Of a DNA stretch of 64,000 nt, positions 37,881-49,409 are shown piece after piece (the first letter of the stretch is position 1; each line of letters begins with the position of its first letter). This DNA comes from Atriophallophorus winterbourni (taxonomy: Eukaryota; Platyhelminthes; Trematoda; Plagiorchiida; Microphallidae): contig JACCGJ010014096.1 in NCBI GenBank assembly GCA_013407085.1, positions 1 to 64,000 on the forward strand, read 5' to 3'. The translations under genes were made by a program, and so were the position numbers. The notes beneath the pieces are model-generated. The model saw only the letters and a program-made list of their open reading frames with translations. It did not search any database and was not told the origin of the DNA.

Positions 37881-38600
37881 TTCGAATCTATACGTACACA
37901 ATGTCTTCATTCTCCATGCTCATAAATACATATATTAACCCGGTGATGGATTACTCAGTGCAAGCTTGGCCACCGTGGCTACAAAAGGACATCAAGCTGC
38001 TCGAGAGGGTTTATCACAGAGCAACTAAAATGGTTGACTGTCTCCGCAACCTACCATATGAGAATCGACTTGAGCAGCTTAATTTGGATACACTGCCTCG
38101 CAGAAGGGTTTGATTTGATCTAATCCTAACTTACAAAATAATGAACTCAAAGGCGCACCCTCTGAGGCATCTATTTCGCCTCCGGTCAAGCCATGCCACA
38201 CGTACTCACCCATTGGCATTTGATATTCCACATTCCCAGCGGAACTGCCGTCGGTTCTTCTATTCGGTGCGCGTTTGTTTCTTATGGAACTCCCTACCGT
38301 CAAATGTTGTCCAATCATCTAGTGAAAGGATTTTCAGGAACAAATTGGATATATTTATGCGTAGTAATTCCACCCTACATCCGGTTTATATAACATGATT
38401 TTTTTCCAAACGAATATTTTTTTACCAATCATACCACCACAATACATGACATTTTTTGCAACTACAAAAGTGTCGATCTTCCTAATGACTCAATCTATTT
38501 TGTATATATATTTATTGTCCTTATACGAATATCCTGTGGTGTTGTACAGCTACGAGCTTTTTTATACCATAAATTCTTGAATCTTGAATCTTGAACTTTA
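37881..38600 (+). mobile_element. CR1-like LINE 3' fragment with (TTGAATC)n tail
   Basis: C-terminal ORF2 only: NTYINPVMDYSVQAWPPWLQKDIKLLERVYHRATKMV at 37926-38035, a stop near 38113, then YSVRVCFLWNSLPSNVVQSS at 38263-38322. The 3' UTR ends in CCATAAATTCTTGAATCTTG repeats at 38565-38597. It is 5'-truncated, the common fate of LINE copies. Confidence 0.8.
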
Positions 38601-40934
38601 ATTAGGTTCAACAAAGTAATACTTATTTAGGGTCTACTTTATCACGTGCTAGTGCAAAGCACACCCACCTACACCCAAAAAACATTGAACTACTTCATGT
38701 GTTCCACGTAATCAAATAGCTAACACATTTCGGTTCACAAACGGAGCGTGACCGACCGGCAAATTTCGTTAATGTATCCCGATAACAAAATTCGTATCGA
38801 TCGCGCCCGCGTGCGCGTCACGTGACGGCGTAAAGTCACGCGAAAACTGATTTCACGTTGCATGCAATTTTGGGACGGGAGCCCAAAAAGACGGTCAACC
38901 AATGGATGACAGTTGAAATTAGTGTCTAATTTCATCGTGAGTATAATCTACATCACTGTGCACTCTAAAGGTAAATACCAATACTTCCCAGAGTAATTCA
39001 CTGCAAGCTCTACAGTACATTAAATAAATTGAAATTAAATCACAACTTTTGATAACGAAATCACGATATTAGTCAAGCTGGTTTTGATCTTGGTCAAGTT
39101 GGCCAAGATTATCCAACTCAATCAATCCATTCAATAACATGTGACTGAATCCTCGTATATTCATTTTTTGATTTCATGCTTGCACGTATCGTAAATTATA
39201 GATTGAACAATCGAAAAGAAGATTCTACGTTCCAGTTATGGTTTTTGTTCATGTAAATAGGAATCACTGTGAATTTCTATAGTGATGTGTAATAACGGAT
39301 TTGCAGTGCGCTGTTATCGGATTAAGGCTACCTTTCAAGATGCAATTGAAACCAACATGTCAACACCCAAGTTGTATGCTCAAATAGCAAATAACTGTGC
39401 GATACCATACATATGAAACTCGAAGGGACAGAAACATCACATTTTCATCTGAGAGGTCCGGAGGAAAAGTAAAATTAGTTCCGCGAATGTAATCCAATAG
39501 GAAAATGTTGGTAATAATTGCGTGTTTAGGCAACTTGTTTTCACTCTAAATAATCGCGAATGTTTGACATTAAATCTCCTGCGTGTTGTTTGAAAATCGG
39601 TTCACGCAGTGATAATTTATGGGGGATGTGGCGATACTAGCCAAACAAAAATTGTAGGTTGCAGACGGATCCTTACAGGCGACATGTCATTTGAAGCGTC
39701 CTAATTCGGGGTGTATATGTCTTGTTGTTTGTTTATCTGCACATTGCAACATTCGCTGAAGCAGTAGGATGGGATATGAGTAGACGAGTTCTCTATTATC
39801 AGGGGCTGGTAAAAATTTATACGTCCTTTATTGTCTGGATCCAGGAAATCTCTACAGTGACAAGCCTTCCTGTGAATATTATTTCCGGTTCACCAACTTG
39901 TGAGTGCATGTGCAGTCGTGTGATTTTTGTATTCTCAACCTATTTGTCTCGTATGGTATTCACAGAGTTCGAACAGGAAATATTAGGGATCTTTTCCTTT
40001 TGATCAAAATGATCACAATAATGATGATAGCATAGAACGAGAATCTTTCTCAGTAAGCGCAAATGCTATGCAAGCCATCGAGAAATAGTTTGGGAAGTGG
40101 GCAATCAGTCCTCGTGAAATAGGAAAATGATATTTCACGGACTCTTAGATAATGTCTTGGTTCTTTCCAAAGTCTGCGGCTAATGAGAAATATGTAATGG
40201 GATGGGGATGTGAGCAACACATTACTTTGAGAAATATTCTCTTTGTTGGAAAATTGAACTTCAACAATACCGCATAGTTTATCCGGGATGAAAAGGGAAA
40301 ATAGGTGACACGCAACCCAAATTCTTTGGTTGCACAAGGATTTTAATGATTTGCATCATGTAAGCTAGAGCGAAATGATTACAAAATTTTCAGTAATCTG
40401 AAAAGAGTCTATAAATTCATGCAATTTTTAACCGAGCGTCAATGCAGTGGACTGCTGTGTTTGTGTCAATTGAACATTGTACGATTGAATACGATATGCT
40501 TGGTAACGCTTGTAGCTGCTAGATAGAGAGAAGTATTTCGACGGATCTGCCTAATCATGAGATACTGCAGCGAGGCTCACTGAATCTTAGTTTACTGTCT
40601 CCGTCTAATGACGGCAAACAGACAATAATTTTTTTCTATATTTTAGATATTTTTGTTGCTATGACACTTTTGGTCATATCTTCGCTAAAATCTGCTCAGA
40701 CTTATACTATTTTAAGAACCCTGTGTTTCTCTCGACAATAGCTATAGGAATTTTGACGTTTTGATCTTGTCAACCGATCCGCAGAAAAGTTACCAATTCG
40801 ACTTAAATATCTTAGTCTGCTCACGCGCGCAAACTTATTCCCACCACCAACTATCCTACGGATTTTGCAATCATTGCAAAGATCGCATTGAGCAACGCAT
40901 TTTGATAGCCGTTTCTGTGTTCTATCTTTTCAAG
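38601..40934. other. No recognisable gene
   Basis: Frames of 93 codons (39722-40003, +) and 95 codons (40337-40050, -) have no recognisable domain; neither resembles the missing ABCB6 exons. A repeat box at 40196-40225 is the inverse of 45164-45197. Confidence 0.5.
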
Positions 40935-42060
40935 TTTTAAGAAATTATGGTCACAAAAAGCACATAGCTTCGCAATTACTATATCATAGTAAATATTCGT
41001 TCATGGAAAAGGAATAAAAAATAATTTGTGTAATGTAAAGTATAGTCCAGTTGAATACTTATCATGAGTCAATACGCAGGTGTCGTTAAATCGTTAATGA
41101 ACAAATAAGTGTCCAAATTTCGAATGAAAGTTTCGACGCTGGGTGCCATGACAAGAGTTTCGGGAAGGGCATCCCAAAGGAAACAGACACGTACAGAATA
41201 AAAATATCGGTGACAACTGATATGGGAATGGGGAGTTTGTAGTGTCGCTGAGTGGCTGCGTGTATGTTGTGACTCACGGTATTAGAATAAATGCTTTAAA
41301 GGACGATGTGAGGTATTTAACATTTTGCATGTTAATATCACACCACTCCAGAGGCTTCTTTGAAGGGGAGTGGGGAGTTTCAGTTTTTGCAATTGTTCCT
41401 CGTAAGTTAGTTTCCAGAAATAACTAACGAGTTTGGTTGCACGATGGTATATAATATCAAGCAATAGTATATCCTTTTTCACCAGGAAGTCTAAGCTTGT
41501 GATGCATGCTTGATGGTTGGAATTAAGTAGGCTCTCATGATGGTGGGCAACATTGCAGACGAAATGGTTCTGAAAATCTGTTGCAGAATACCTAGCAGCT
41601 TGGAAGCACGCTTGTAGATGATCTCACAAAGCAGGCTGCCCCATACCCAAACTCCAAGATCACTTTCCGACTCGGTCCAGCTCAAAATCGTCTGTCCAAA
41701 GTGATATTGGTACTGAAATGGCTTACCAATTTACAACACCTTGCATTTTTGGAAATTGAATGGCAGCTTATGCCGTACCGACCATTGATGGAGGACATCT
41801 AAATCACTTTGCAGCTGTACACAGTCCACAGTTAATTTTATGCGCGTCCAAAGTTTAATATCATCAGCAAAGAGAATCACCTTGTACGAAAGCGTCTCTG
41901 GTAGGTCGTTGATGTGAACCAAGAAAAGTACTGGCTCGAGGACGGAACCTTGCAGTACGGCACTAGAGACAACAATAACCCGTGATTGTACCCCGCTGAT
42001 TCGAACGATCGCCTTGCGCCCAATGAGGTAGCTGTCCGCTGATATTTTGCGTAGTTAACG
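40935..42060 (-). mobile_element. CR1-like LINE G, 5'-truncated
   Basis: On the - strand: a damaged GVPQGS box (SSAVLQGSVLEPVLF) at about 41970, VILFADDIKLWTRI (41900), NFQKCKVL, SESDLGVWV, then IKHASQA, IIYHRATKLV and YFYSVRVCFLWDALPETLV (41215-41150). The 3' UTR runs to about 40935 and parallels 46140-46260 (ATTTACTATGATAT, then GCTTTTTGTGACCATAA). The catalytic FADD survives but stops divide the frame. Confidence 0.75.
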
Positions 42061-42305
42061 AGTTATCGTGGATTATTTGTTAAATGACGAAATCACGAGT
42101 TCGAAAACAGCCAAGTCGACCAATAGTTTTAACATCCAACCTTCAACCGGCCAGCCCAATTTAGCCAACTAACATGTGTGACCGCGTCACGAGATCCAAC
42201 ACAGACAAAGAAATCGATCGATCCAGCTGTGACCGTGATGATTGTTCACCCGATAACGACACGGAACCAGCGTGACCTTTGCTCCAAAGACATGGTTTAG
42301 GTTAA

Positions 42306-42526
42306 CCCTTTGTCTACTGACGGTAACTCTAGTTACCACCTCAAACCAGCAGTCGATTGCTCAGTAGCTCCCGTCGGTACCTTCAGTCACCATCGGATTG
42401 CACTTGTCATGCGGCGTCTGACATCTGATCCATAAAAACTAATCATGTGTTTTATTTATGCCATAATTAAGCCGAATAACACAAAAATATCATAAAATAC
42501 GTAGAACAATTACCGTAGACAAAGGG
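42306..42526. mobile_element. piggyBac-like MITE with TTAA duplications
   Basis: A 221-bp non-coding element. The left end CCCTTTGTCTAC (42306-42317) is the exact inverse of the right end GTAGACAAAGGG (42515-42526), and both are flanked by TTAA (42302-42305 and 42527-42530). TTAA target duplication and termini beginning CCC are features of the piggyBac superfamily. It has no transposase and would need one in trans. Confidence 0.75.
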
Positions 42527-42639
42527 TTAAATGTACTTTTTGCGGATTAAATGCACACGCGACTTGTGATGAGACTTTGACTGGTGAATGTGTATGGCTT
42601 GTAAACGATAATAGTTATCAAGCAAAAGTATATTTGTTT

Positions 42640-45145
42640 GCCACTGCTAAATAGGGTTCTTACAGAGAAAGATAATATTTATCCATCCATTTGTTATTTC
42701 CGCAATGGCTGCAGAGATTCAAATATAAATGGCCATCGCAAGAGTATACGTCCGGCTATGGGAGAAGAGCCTGATACAACAGAGAGTAGATTGTCGCAAC
42801 TGGATGAACAGTTTGCGAAAATGACGAATTCAATACGACCACTCATCAATCCTGAAACGTCTGAAGTATACGAACGAATATGTTCAATGTCACCATTAAT
42901 AAACGATACCCGTGAAAATGTTAAATTTTTCCGAGATGACATACAAGGGAGTGATAAAAATTAACCAAAACCGTCCACCTCAAAAGCCCCGTTAAAGAAA
43001 GTCGCCTCAAAAGGCGTTTCACCCTGGTCAGAGTGGGTAAAATCACCGACCCAAACCCAACGATCGCGTTAAACGCAGCCGTATTCTTTTGAATGTCCCC
43101 GAAGCTGCAACGGTTTCGGATGCAACGTGTAACTCCAAACACAGCATACAAATAAGACCGATGTCACAGATACACATTTTCAATGAGACAAGCACATGAG
43201 CTCAAGGAAAGGAATAAGTATTTTAAACATATGTGCATGAAACCGATAGTACTTTCTTAAATAACGCGCTTAACGCGGCCTAAAAGCGCCCCACACGTAG
43301 ACAAGCCGTGCCTAATAAGGGGGACATTGTGTACTAAAGCAGAGATGGAAGAAGTCGTCATCAAGGCGTATCTGCTCCGAGCTTGTCCCGGTTTGACCTG
43401 ACACCCTGGTTAGAAAAATCAATCCACTTGTCGGGACAAGTCTACTTCACGAATTGTAATATTCCTCGGTGTCCCCGAAAATGTTGATGCAATATCAGCT
43501 TCGGAATCAAATCAACATGATTTGAAGCAATAGTTATACATTGCCGATGCCATTGGATCTCGTGATTCATTTGTTGTAGACATTTAAAATACCTAGATCC
43601 TCCAACTACAAAGGCAATGGGCCTAGTCCTCAGAAGATCACTTTTCTAACGACCAACATGGCTGATACTATCAATACCAAATGGAAATCATACCGCGCAA
43701 AACTTCCACTAGACGTAAGACTAAGCGTGCTCCCTTTATACCGCCCAAGGAATCATCGTAGTGGCAGCTTGGTAGCAATCTCGATGCTGTCTTCAGACTA
43801 CTCAATTGCTGATCATGGGCGACTTTAATCTCCCGCGAAGTGAACACTCCATGCAGTCGTAGGAATATAGATTCAAGGAGCTTACTGAACTCGCTCCACT
43901 AAAAAACCACGTTGACCAGTCAACTCGCAGATGGGATCTTGACCAACCTTCAACCCTTGACCTTATCTTAACGTCTGAACCAACAGCGGTAGAGACCATG
44001 TAATACCTGGCTTCCCTCGGAAAGGGTGACCCATATAAAGTTTTACCAAATCTGTTACATTTGGATATATTGAGTGAAACGACCGTCGACTAAAACGTGG
44101 TTAGGCGGAAACTTTGTAACCTTAACGAAAAGAAGTCCCCTGGTACATATAAAATTACCCCCGCCATACGTCGTAGGTGTCACATTGCTTTGACAGCTTC
44201 TCTCACTCGCTTATTCAATCTTAGCCTACATGAAGGAAACATACCACCGCAATGAAAAGCAGGGATGATAACTCCTAATAATAAAAGCGGTAGCCGTTCA
44301 GACACAAAAAACTATAGACCGGTAGCGCAACATCCGATGATCTCTAAATTAATGGAACGCATTGTGACTGCGCGCATGAGATAAAATTTTGAAAACTAAA
44401 ATATTTTTATCGCAGCACAACCCAGTTTTCAAATAAATCTTTGCTGTTTATCTAACCTTCTTACAACTTTCGAGGATTGGACCAAATCACTAGACGAAGG
44501 TTGATGCTGTAAATGCTTGCTACATCGGTATTTCCAAAGCCTTAGATAGAGTCAACCATGTCATTTTAATTTAAAAAAAAACCGACGCTTATGCAATAAC
44601 GGGAATGTTACTGCTTTATAGACCATTAAATTGAATTGAATTGATAGACAATTTCGCCTTGGCAAAACCCTCTTTAGAAGAATAGACGTCACAAGTGGAG
44701 TTCCGCAAGGCTTTGACCACTTCTGTTCTTGGTGTATATCAACGATATTGTAGAGGATATTGGATGTGATTTGATGCTGTTTGCCGATGACATTAAAATA
44801 TGGAAACGTGTTAGGACTATTGATGACCGTATCAGCTTGGCAAGCAAGATCTCCTCTGGACTACCGCTGAAAAGGATCTAGGTGTCGTGTAACCTCAGGC
44901 CCAGACATCATGGCCGAGTTGTGTATAATAAATACTGCCGTATCTTAGGTCTGCTTAAGAGAATATTCGGGGGTTTCACACCAAACACCTTACCCCGGTT
45001 AATCAATACGTATGTACGTCCTGTTATGGAATATTCAATCCAAGCATGGGCACCATGTCTGAGTAAGGATATTGAACTACTCGACCGGATTTATCACCGT
45101 GCGACTAAGTTGGTCTCTGACCTTTTCAAGAACGAATGTGTTTAA
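42640..45145 (+). mobile_element. CR1-like LINE H, decayed, with two ORF1-like modules
   Basis: ORF1 debris at 42640-43160 (SRILLNVPEAA near 43080) and again at 43300-43740 (RIVIFLGVPENVDA near 43450, SSNYKGNGP near 43600). Endonuclease end at about 43800-44000 (IMGDFNLPR, STLDLILTSEPT). RT from about 44130 (SPGTYKITPAI, NYRPVA, SGVPQG near 44700, a frame-shifted ADD box near 44785). C-terminal region 44930-45145 (RLINTYVRPVMEYSIQAW, DRIYHRATKLV). It breaks off at about 45145, where repeat R2 begins. Confidence 0.7.
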
Positions 45146-45149
45146 ACCC

Positions 45150-45375
45150 TATCTACATGACCAAAGTAATGTGTTGCTCACATCCCCATCCCTTACACAC
45201 CACTACCGGTTTCTGGCTGTTTGCTGTCGTCAGGTGGAGACAGTAAGATCAGGTTCAGTGAACCTTGAAACAGTGGTAAACAATGTTATACTATCTACAT
45301 GTGTTTGTACACGTGATTGAACTGGTTGGTCGTACGAACATTAGCCAACAGTGGTATACAAGCGCTACTTGTTGT
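45150..45375 (+). repeat. Interspersed repeat R2
   Basis: Shares with 51480-52018 the stretches GACAGTAAGATCAGGTTC and AACTGGTTGGTCGTACGAAC. It lies at the breakpoint of LINE H and could have been inserted there. Confidence 0.6.
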
Positions 45376-45659
45376 TAAAAGCTCCGACAGTGCAAGTGCA
45401 AATGGCTAACCGTTGCTACGTAGCCAGTAAATGGAAATGAAACACTCAATTCGCGTCCTTATTTGTTTCGTTTCATCAAAATACATACTTGAGCTGGTTT
45501 ACTGGCTCTCAATTCACGGATTCTTCGTCAATGCAGCGGGGTGAGATAAGCCGAAGGCACTTGGTGTTCAATCATATACGAACAGTAATTTGTCTAGCAT
45601 TAGCTTGAACACGTCAGACGGACAACAAATCTAATTCACGCTACTCCTCAGAACAAGCT

Positions 45660-46270
45660 TCCGCGCGACATCATGCTGTTGTATAAAAAAGTCTTGCCAA
45701 AGCTTAGCATTGCTCAGAACGATCTTCGGCAGTTTCACAAAGCAGATCCTCCCGCGGATAATGAACACCAACAATGGAGTATGCTGTTCAAGCATGGTCC
45801 CCATGGCTACAAAAGGACATGACCTTGCTGCAACAGGTATACCACCACGCTACAAAACTGGTGACCGGGCTATACAACAGGACATACGAGGAGCGGATTG
45901 CAACTCTCAACCTCTTTGACTGGGGAATTTGCAGTGACGCAGCCACTCAGCGACACTGCAAATTCCCCACTCCCGTATCAGCTGTCGCCGATATTTTTAT
46001 TGTGTACGTGTCTGTTTCCTTTGGAATTCCCTCCCCGAAACTCTTGTCATCTCTCCCAGCATCGAAACGTTTATTCGAAATTTGGATACTTATTTGTTGC
46101 ATAATGATTTGACGACACCTGCGTATTGACTCATGGTAACTACACAACTTGACTATACTTGACATTACATGTTTATTTTATACCTATTTCCTGAACGATA
46201 TTTACTATGATATGGTAATTTGTGAAGCTATGTAGCTTTTTGTGACCATAAATTCTTGAATCTTGAATCT
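45660..46270 (+). mobile_element. CR1-like LINE 3' fragment, internally deleted, (TTGAATC)n tail
   Basis: MEYAVQAWSPWLQKD and VYHHATKLVTGLYNRTYEERIATLNL (45774-45920) jump directly to the LSDTANS...YQLSPIFLLCTCLF segment in another frame, so about 40-70 codons are missing compared with 37.9-38.4 kb. The 3' end reads CCATAAATTCTTGAATCTTG at 46243-46262. Confidence 0.7.
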
Positions 46271-46274
46271 TTTC

Positions 46275-46700
46275 GTACCGTCGTCTCACGGGTAACTTGA
46301 TCCTGCTGTTCAACATTCTGCATACAGGGGATTCACCCACTTGAACACCTGTTTCATTGGCAAGAAGCACGTGGTGGCAGATCGCAGGGCTACAAGTTAA
46401 TTATTCCACACTCCAGATCAAATTGTCGAAGGTTTTTCTTTGCTGTCTAAGTTTGTTTTATATGGAACTCTCTGCCCCCACATATCATTTGCGCATCAAG
46501 CCTGAACTTGTTCAGGGCTGACCTTGACAAGTATATGTTGACTAAATCCAACCTCGTTCCTGAATACACGTGCTGACTTTCCATAATGATAAAACATTTG
46601 TGTTGTTTTTATGCATTCCCTATATTTTTAATCTGTGGTTACTGTAAATTATTTGCTTTTTGGACTATTAAAACTTTGAATTACTTTGAATACTGAGCGT
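46275..46700 (+). mobile_element. CR1-like LINE 3' fragment, tail TTGAATACT-type
   Basis: Positions 46400-46560 read, with one stop, IIPHSRSNCRRFFFAV, VCFIWNSLPPHI and a FRADLDKYM segment, the usual CR1 C-terminus. Ends in two TTTGAATACT/TTTGAATTAC units (46674-46695). It directly follows the previous fragment's tail. Confidence 0.65.
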
Positions 46701-48005
46701 TCTTTAAAAAATCTCTTCATAATGGTAAATTACACAGTACAGCGAAATGGCGCTGTCCATATTTGATTGTATGCTCACGCAGGCAGTTTGATCAAAATCA
46801 TATAAACGATACCGTCTCTTGTAATTAAAGCTGCCAACGCTACGTGAGTTTACTCAATTGGGTTTCCATGGACAACTGCATCTGCTTGCTGACGTTCTCC
46901 AAGGTGATTCCAAATGACACTCTCTCGAATCCTATTTTGCAGGTTTAAACGTTTTCACGGACATTAAACACATTTCATATCTGGATATATAACCTCCGAT
47001 TCACTTGAATTTGTTTTAAATTTATGTTACAGAACAAAGATAAGCACCGGCCCTATGTGATGCCGTAAACTTGAAACGAATTGTTTAAAATTATGGGATT
47101 TTACAGTTATTTACTTCATCTCGACGACTGAGGCCTCCATGCGCAACGTATTGTTATACATCCTCAAATCTTCTTTCGTTCCATCACCAGGGAAGAATGA
47201 GGTGAGGTCTTTCTGTGGAAAGGCTCACTCAGCAGTAGTACGGTAATGTGCGAATGAACTTTTGTGCAAGCAGCTCAAACACACTAACGGCTTTGTGCAA
47301 GCATTTGCGCTTTGGTTTCGATTTATCAGAACTAAATGGGTGCATCTTGTTTTTATTCACCGCATTGAACGTTGCACCCACAACGATTTGAATTGATCAC
47401 CAAAAAGTCGATGAACTGTAAGTTCGAATAGTAGCTTACAATGTGAAACGGCATACAAAGGTAGCCCTGATCTGTCAGTTGTACCGTGACCTATAATTGA
47501 ACGATTTACGCCAAGAAAACGAACAGACACTCGGTTCTGGAGTACACAGTCCGCGGTGGTCATCATGAGCATGAATAATAAAGTGGTTTTTCAAAATCTG
47601 CCATAGGCTAAGCGACGTTGACGAATAGGCTTTGAGAATCCTCGGGCGAATAATCAAAACTATTTTCATCCTTCCGAAATACCTATTCCGAGGTCAATCT
47701 AGTAGCAAGTGATTCATAAGTGCGGCACATCACACAATCCAGGCGGAATTACCAAAGTTATTTCAAACCCGTGAGTCTGTTTCCTTCCCATTCCAGCTAG
47801 CAGATTCCATACATACAGCAAGCCTAATGTATAAAAACAAACTGTATGCTTAAGTGCAAAAATCACTAAGTTGCTCAGAAACACAAATAATAGGTCATTC
47901 CCACGAGACGTGACACAGCGTAGGCGTACTATAGGCTGTTTAGCGGTAAGTTCAAATAAGTGGTGGTGGGTTGACTACTACTTAATCATGTTCCCTGTCC
48001 TGACT
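46701..48005. other. No recognisable gene
   Basis: Small frames only (up to 71 codons at 47572-47357, -) without recognisable domains. Confidence 0.45.
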
Positions 48006-48011
48006 ATCACC

Positions 48012-48056
48012 CTTGGTCTGACGAAGCTTCTGTGTCATAAGTGAAACGTTACTCAA
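48012..48056 (+). ncRNA. Hammerhead-ribozyme-like motif, copy 1
   Basis: CTTGGT, then CTGACGA, an extra A, stem GCTTCTG/CATAAGT with one mismatch and loop TGT, then GAAA, CGTT, ACTCAA. The core sequences match the hammerhead consensus (CUGANGA and GAAA). Stem I pairing (CTTGGT with ACTCAA) is weakened. Confidence 0.5.
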
Positions 48057-49084
48057 AAACTCCTCTAACCGATTGCACTCAAATTTCTTTGCATTATGAA
48101 TACACGATCGGTCCCAAACATATTCCAATCGAATGGGTAAAGTTGTTTTACGCCTGTCTAATTTCTGAGGTGCAAGCGTCAAAGTGGACGGGGCACTTCA
48201 TATGAAAGTAGCAAAACATAATGAGTGCAAGCAGTTTTGGAATAAAGCGTATAATTTTGAGCATTTAGAAGAATCTCTCACTGTTAGGACTGTTGAAACC
48301 TTTCGTTTAATCAATAAAAGCGGCATATACTGTTCTCGACACTATCTTGGTTATTACAAGGAGAACATAAAGTCCACGGTTGATTTTCTCTTACGGAAGC
48401 TACACTGAGATTTCGTGCACATGCTAAATGCTATTCGAGCAACCCCATCCTCAAAATTTTGGCCGAAGACATTTAGAAGACAGATTCCTGGGTAATTGTT
48501 GCAGTCGCTTCATAGCGCGATGATCTTGGTCTTTCGCATCTCTCGTAAGACACTCCTGCCGCCAGCACTGAAGTATTGATCGGCGAACCGCCCGGGCAGC
48601 ACAGTTCCGGTGGCAAGTCAATTTAAATAGACGATTCCTGCACAGTACAGAAGAACTGCACGAGTGACGATAGACAACTATTGAAGGAATATATCTACAT
48701 TCCATAAACGGCTTCCAGTGAGATGATTATCGAAGAATATTACGATTATAGCTTGATCGGCAAGTGCACGGTAAAGAATAATACAGTTTGTTCTTTAAAT
48801 CAGGTTCAAACGTAAGCTTATGACGTGAATAATCAACTCTCAAGAATCTACCTACACTTCAACGTGGTTGACACGAATGCGACAAGCAAAACACACGTCT
48901 CACGTGAAGTGAACGCCTAATGCATCACAACCACGAAATTGATCTAAAATAGCAATTTCGTCACACACACCGATTGATTTTAGTATTGTGCGCGGTAGCT
49001 TGAGGGTGACAAAGCGGGGTGAGATGGGAGGGTATTTATTTTACAAGAAAAACAAATTGAAACTCGACAAAAATGGGCTCGAAA

Positions 49085-49327
49085 CATGAAAACAGAAAGT
49101 TTGTGTAATGAATCAATGAGAGCGGTTTCTTGGTAACGTTTCGCTTCTGACTCAGAAGCTTCGTCAGACCAAGGGTGTCAGTACGAATAGAGATCAAGCT
49201 TAAATTTCATTCACCTGAGCAATCCTAAGCTGGATAAGAACTGCACAGTCCATGATGGGTTCTGCGCTCGTTAAGAAGGACAGGCGCGTTCAATATCAAC
49301 TGACGCATCACCACCCCTACGTGCCGT
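49085..49327 (-). repeat. Inverted repeat arm 1 with hammerhead-like motif
   Basis: The reverse complement matches 50080-50312 closely: inner end CGGCACGTAGGGGTGGTGAT, then GGACTGTGCAGTTCTTATCC, then CACCCTTGGTCTGACGAAGC. The two arms point outwards from a Ty3/gypsy fragment. Confidence 0.8.
49129..49173 (-). ncRNA. Hammerhead-ribozyme-like motif, best copy
   Basis: On the - strand, in order: CTTGGT (stem I), CTGACGA (core), one extra A, GCTTCTG-AGT-CAGAAGC (a perfect 7-bp stem II), GAAA (core), CGTT, ACCAAG (perfectly complementary to CTTGGT, closing stem I). The palindromic ACGT after GAA could form a short stem III, best as a dimer. Cleavage would be expected just before ACCAAG. Known background: hammerheads of this kind occur in Penelope-like retroelements and other flatworm repeats. 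Whether the RNA cleaves is untested. Confidence 0.6.
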
Positions 49328-49409
49328 TCTGCAGCGGATAAACGTTAACGAGCGAGACCCCTAGTGTGCGCAAGGAGTACTCAATCGAGCTAATCTGTCA
49401 GCAATCTAC

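Noticed and set aside
39722..40003. 93-codon + frame tested as a missing ABCB6 exon
   Set aside because: No similarity to the transporter core or ATP-binding domain, and no fitting phase-2 acceptor.
48184..48408. 74-codon + frame near a hammerhead-like copy
   Set aside because: Could have been a Penelope-type RT or nuclease piece, but no catalytic motif was seen.
48451..48705. Cysteine-containing 84-codon - frame
   Set aside because: Cysteine spacing does not form a zinc knuckle or integrase finger.
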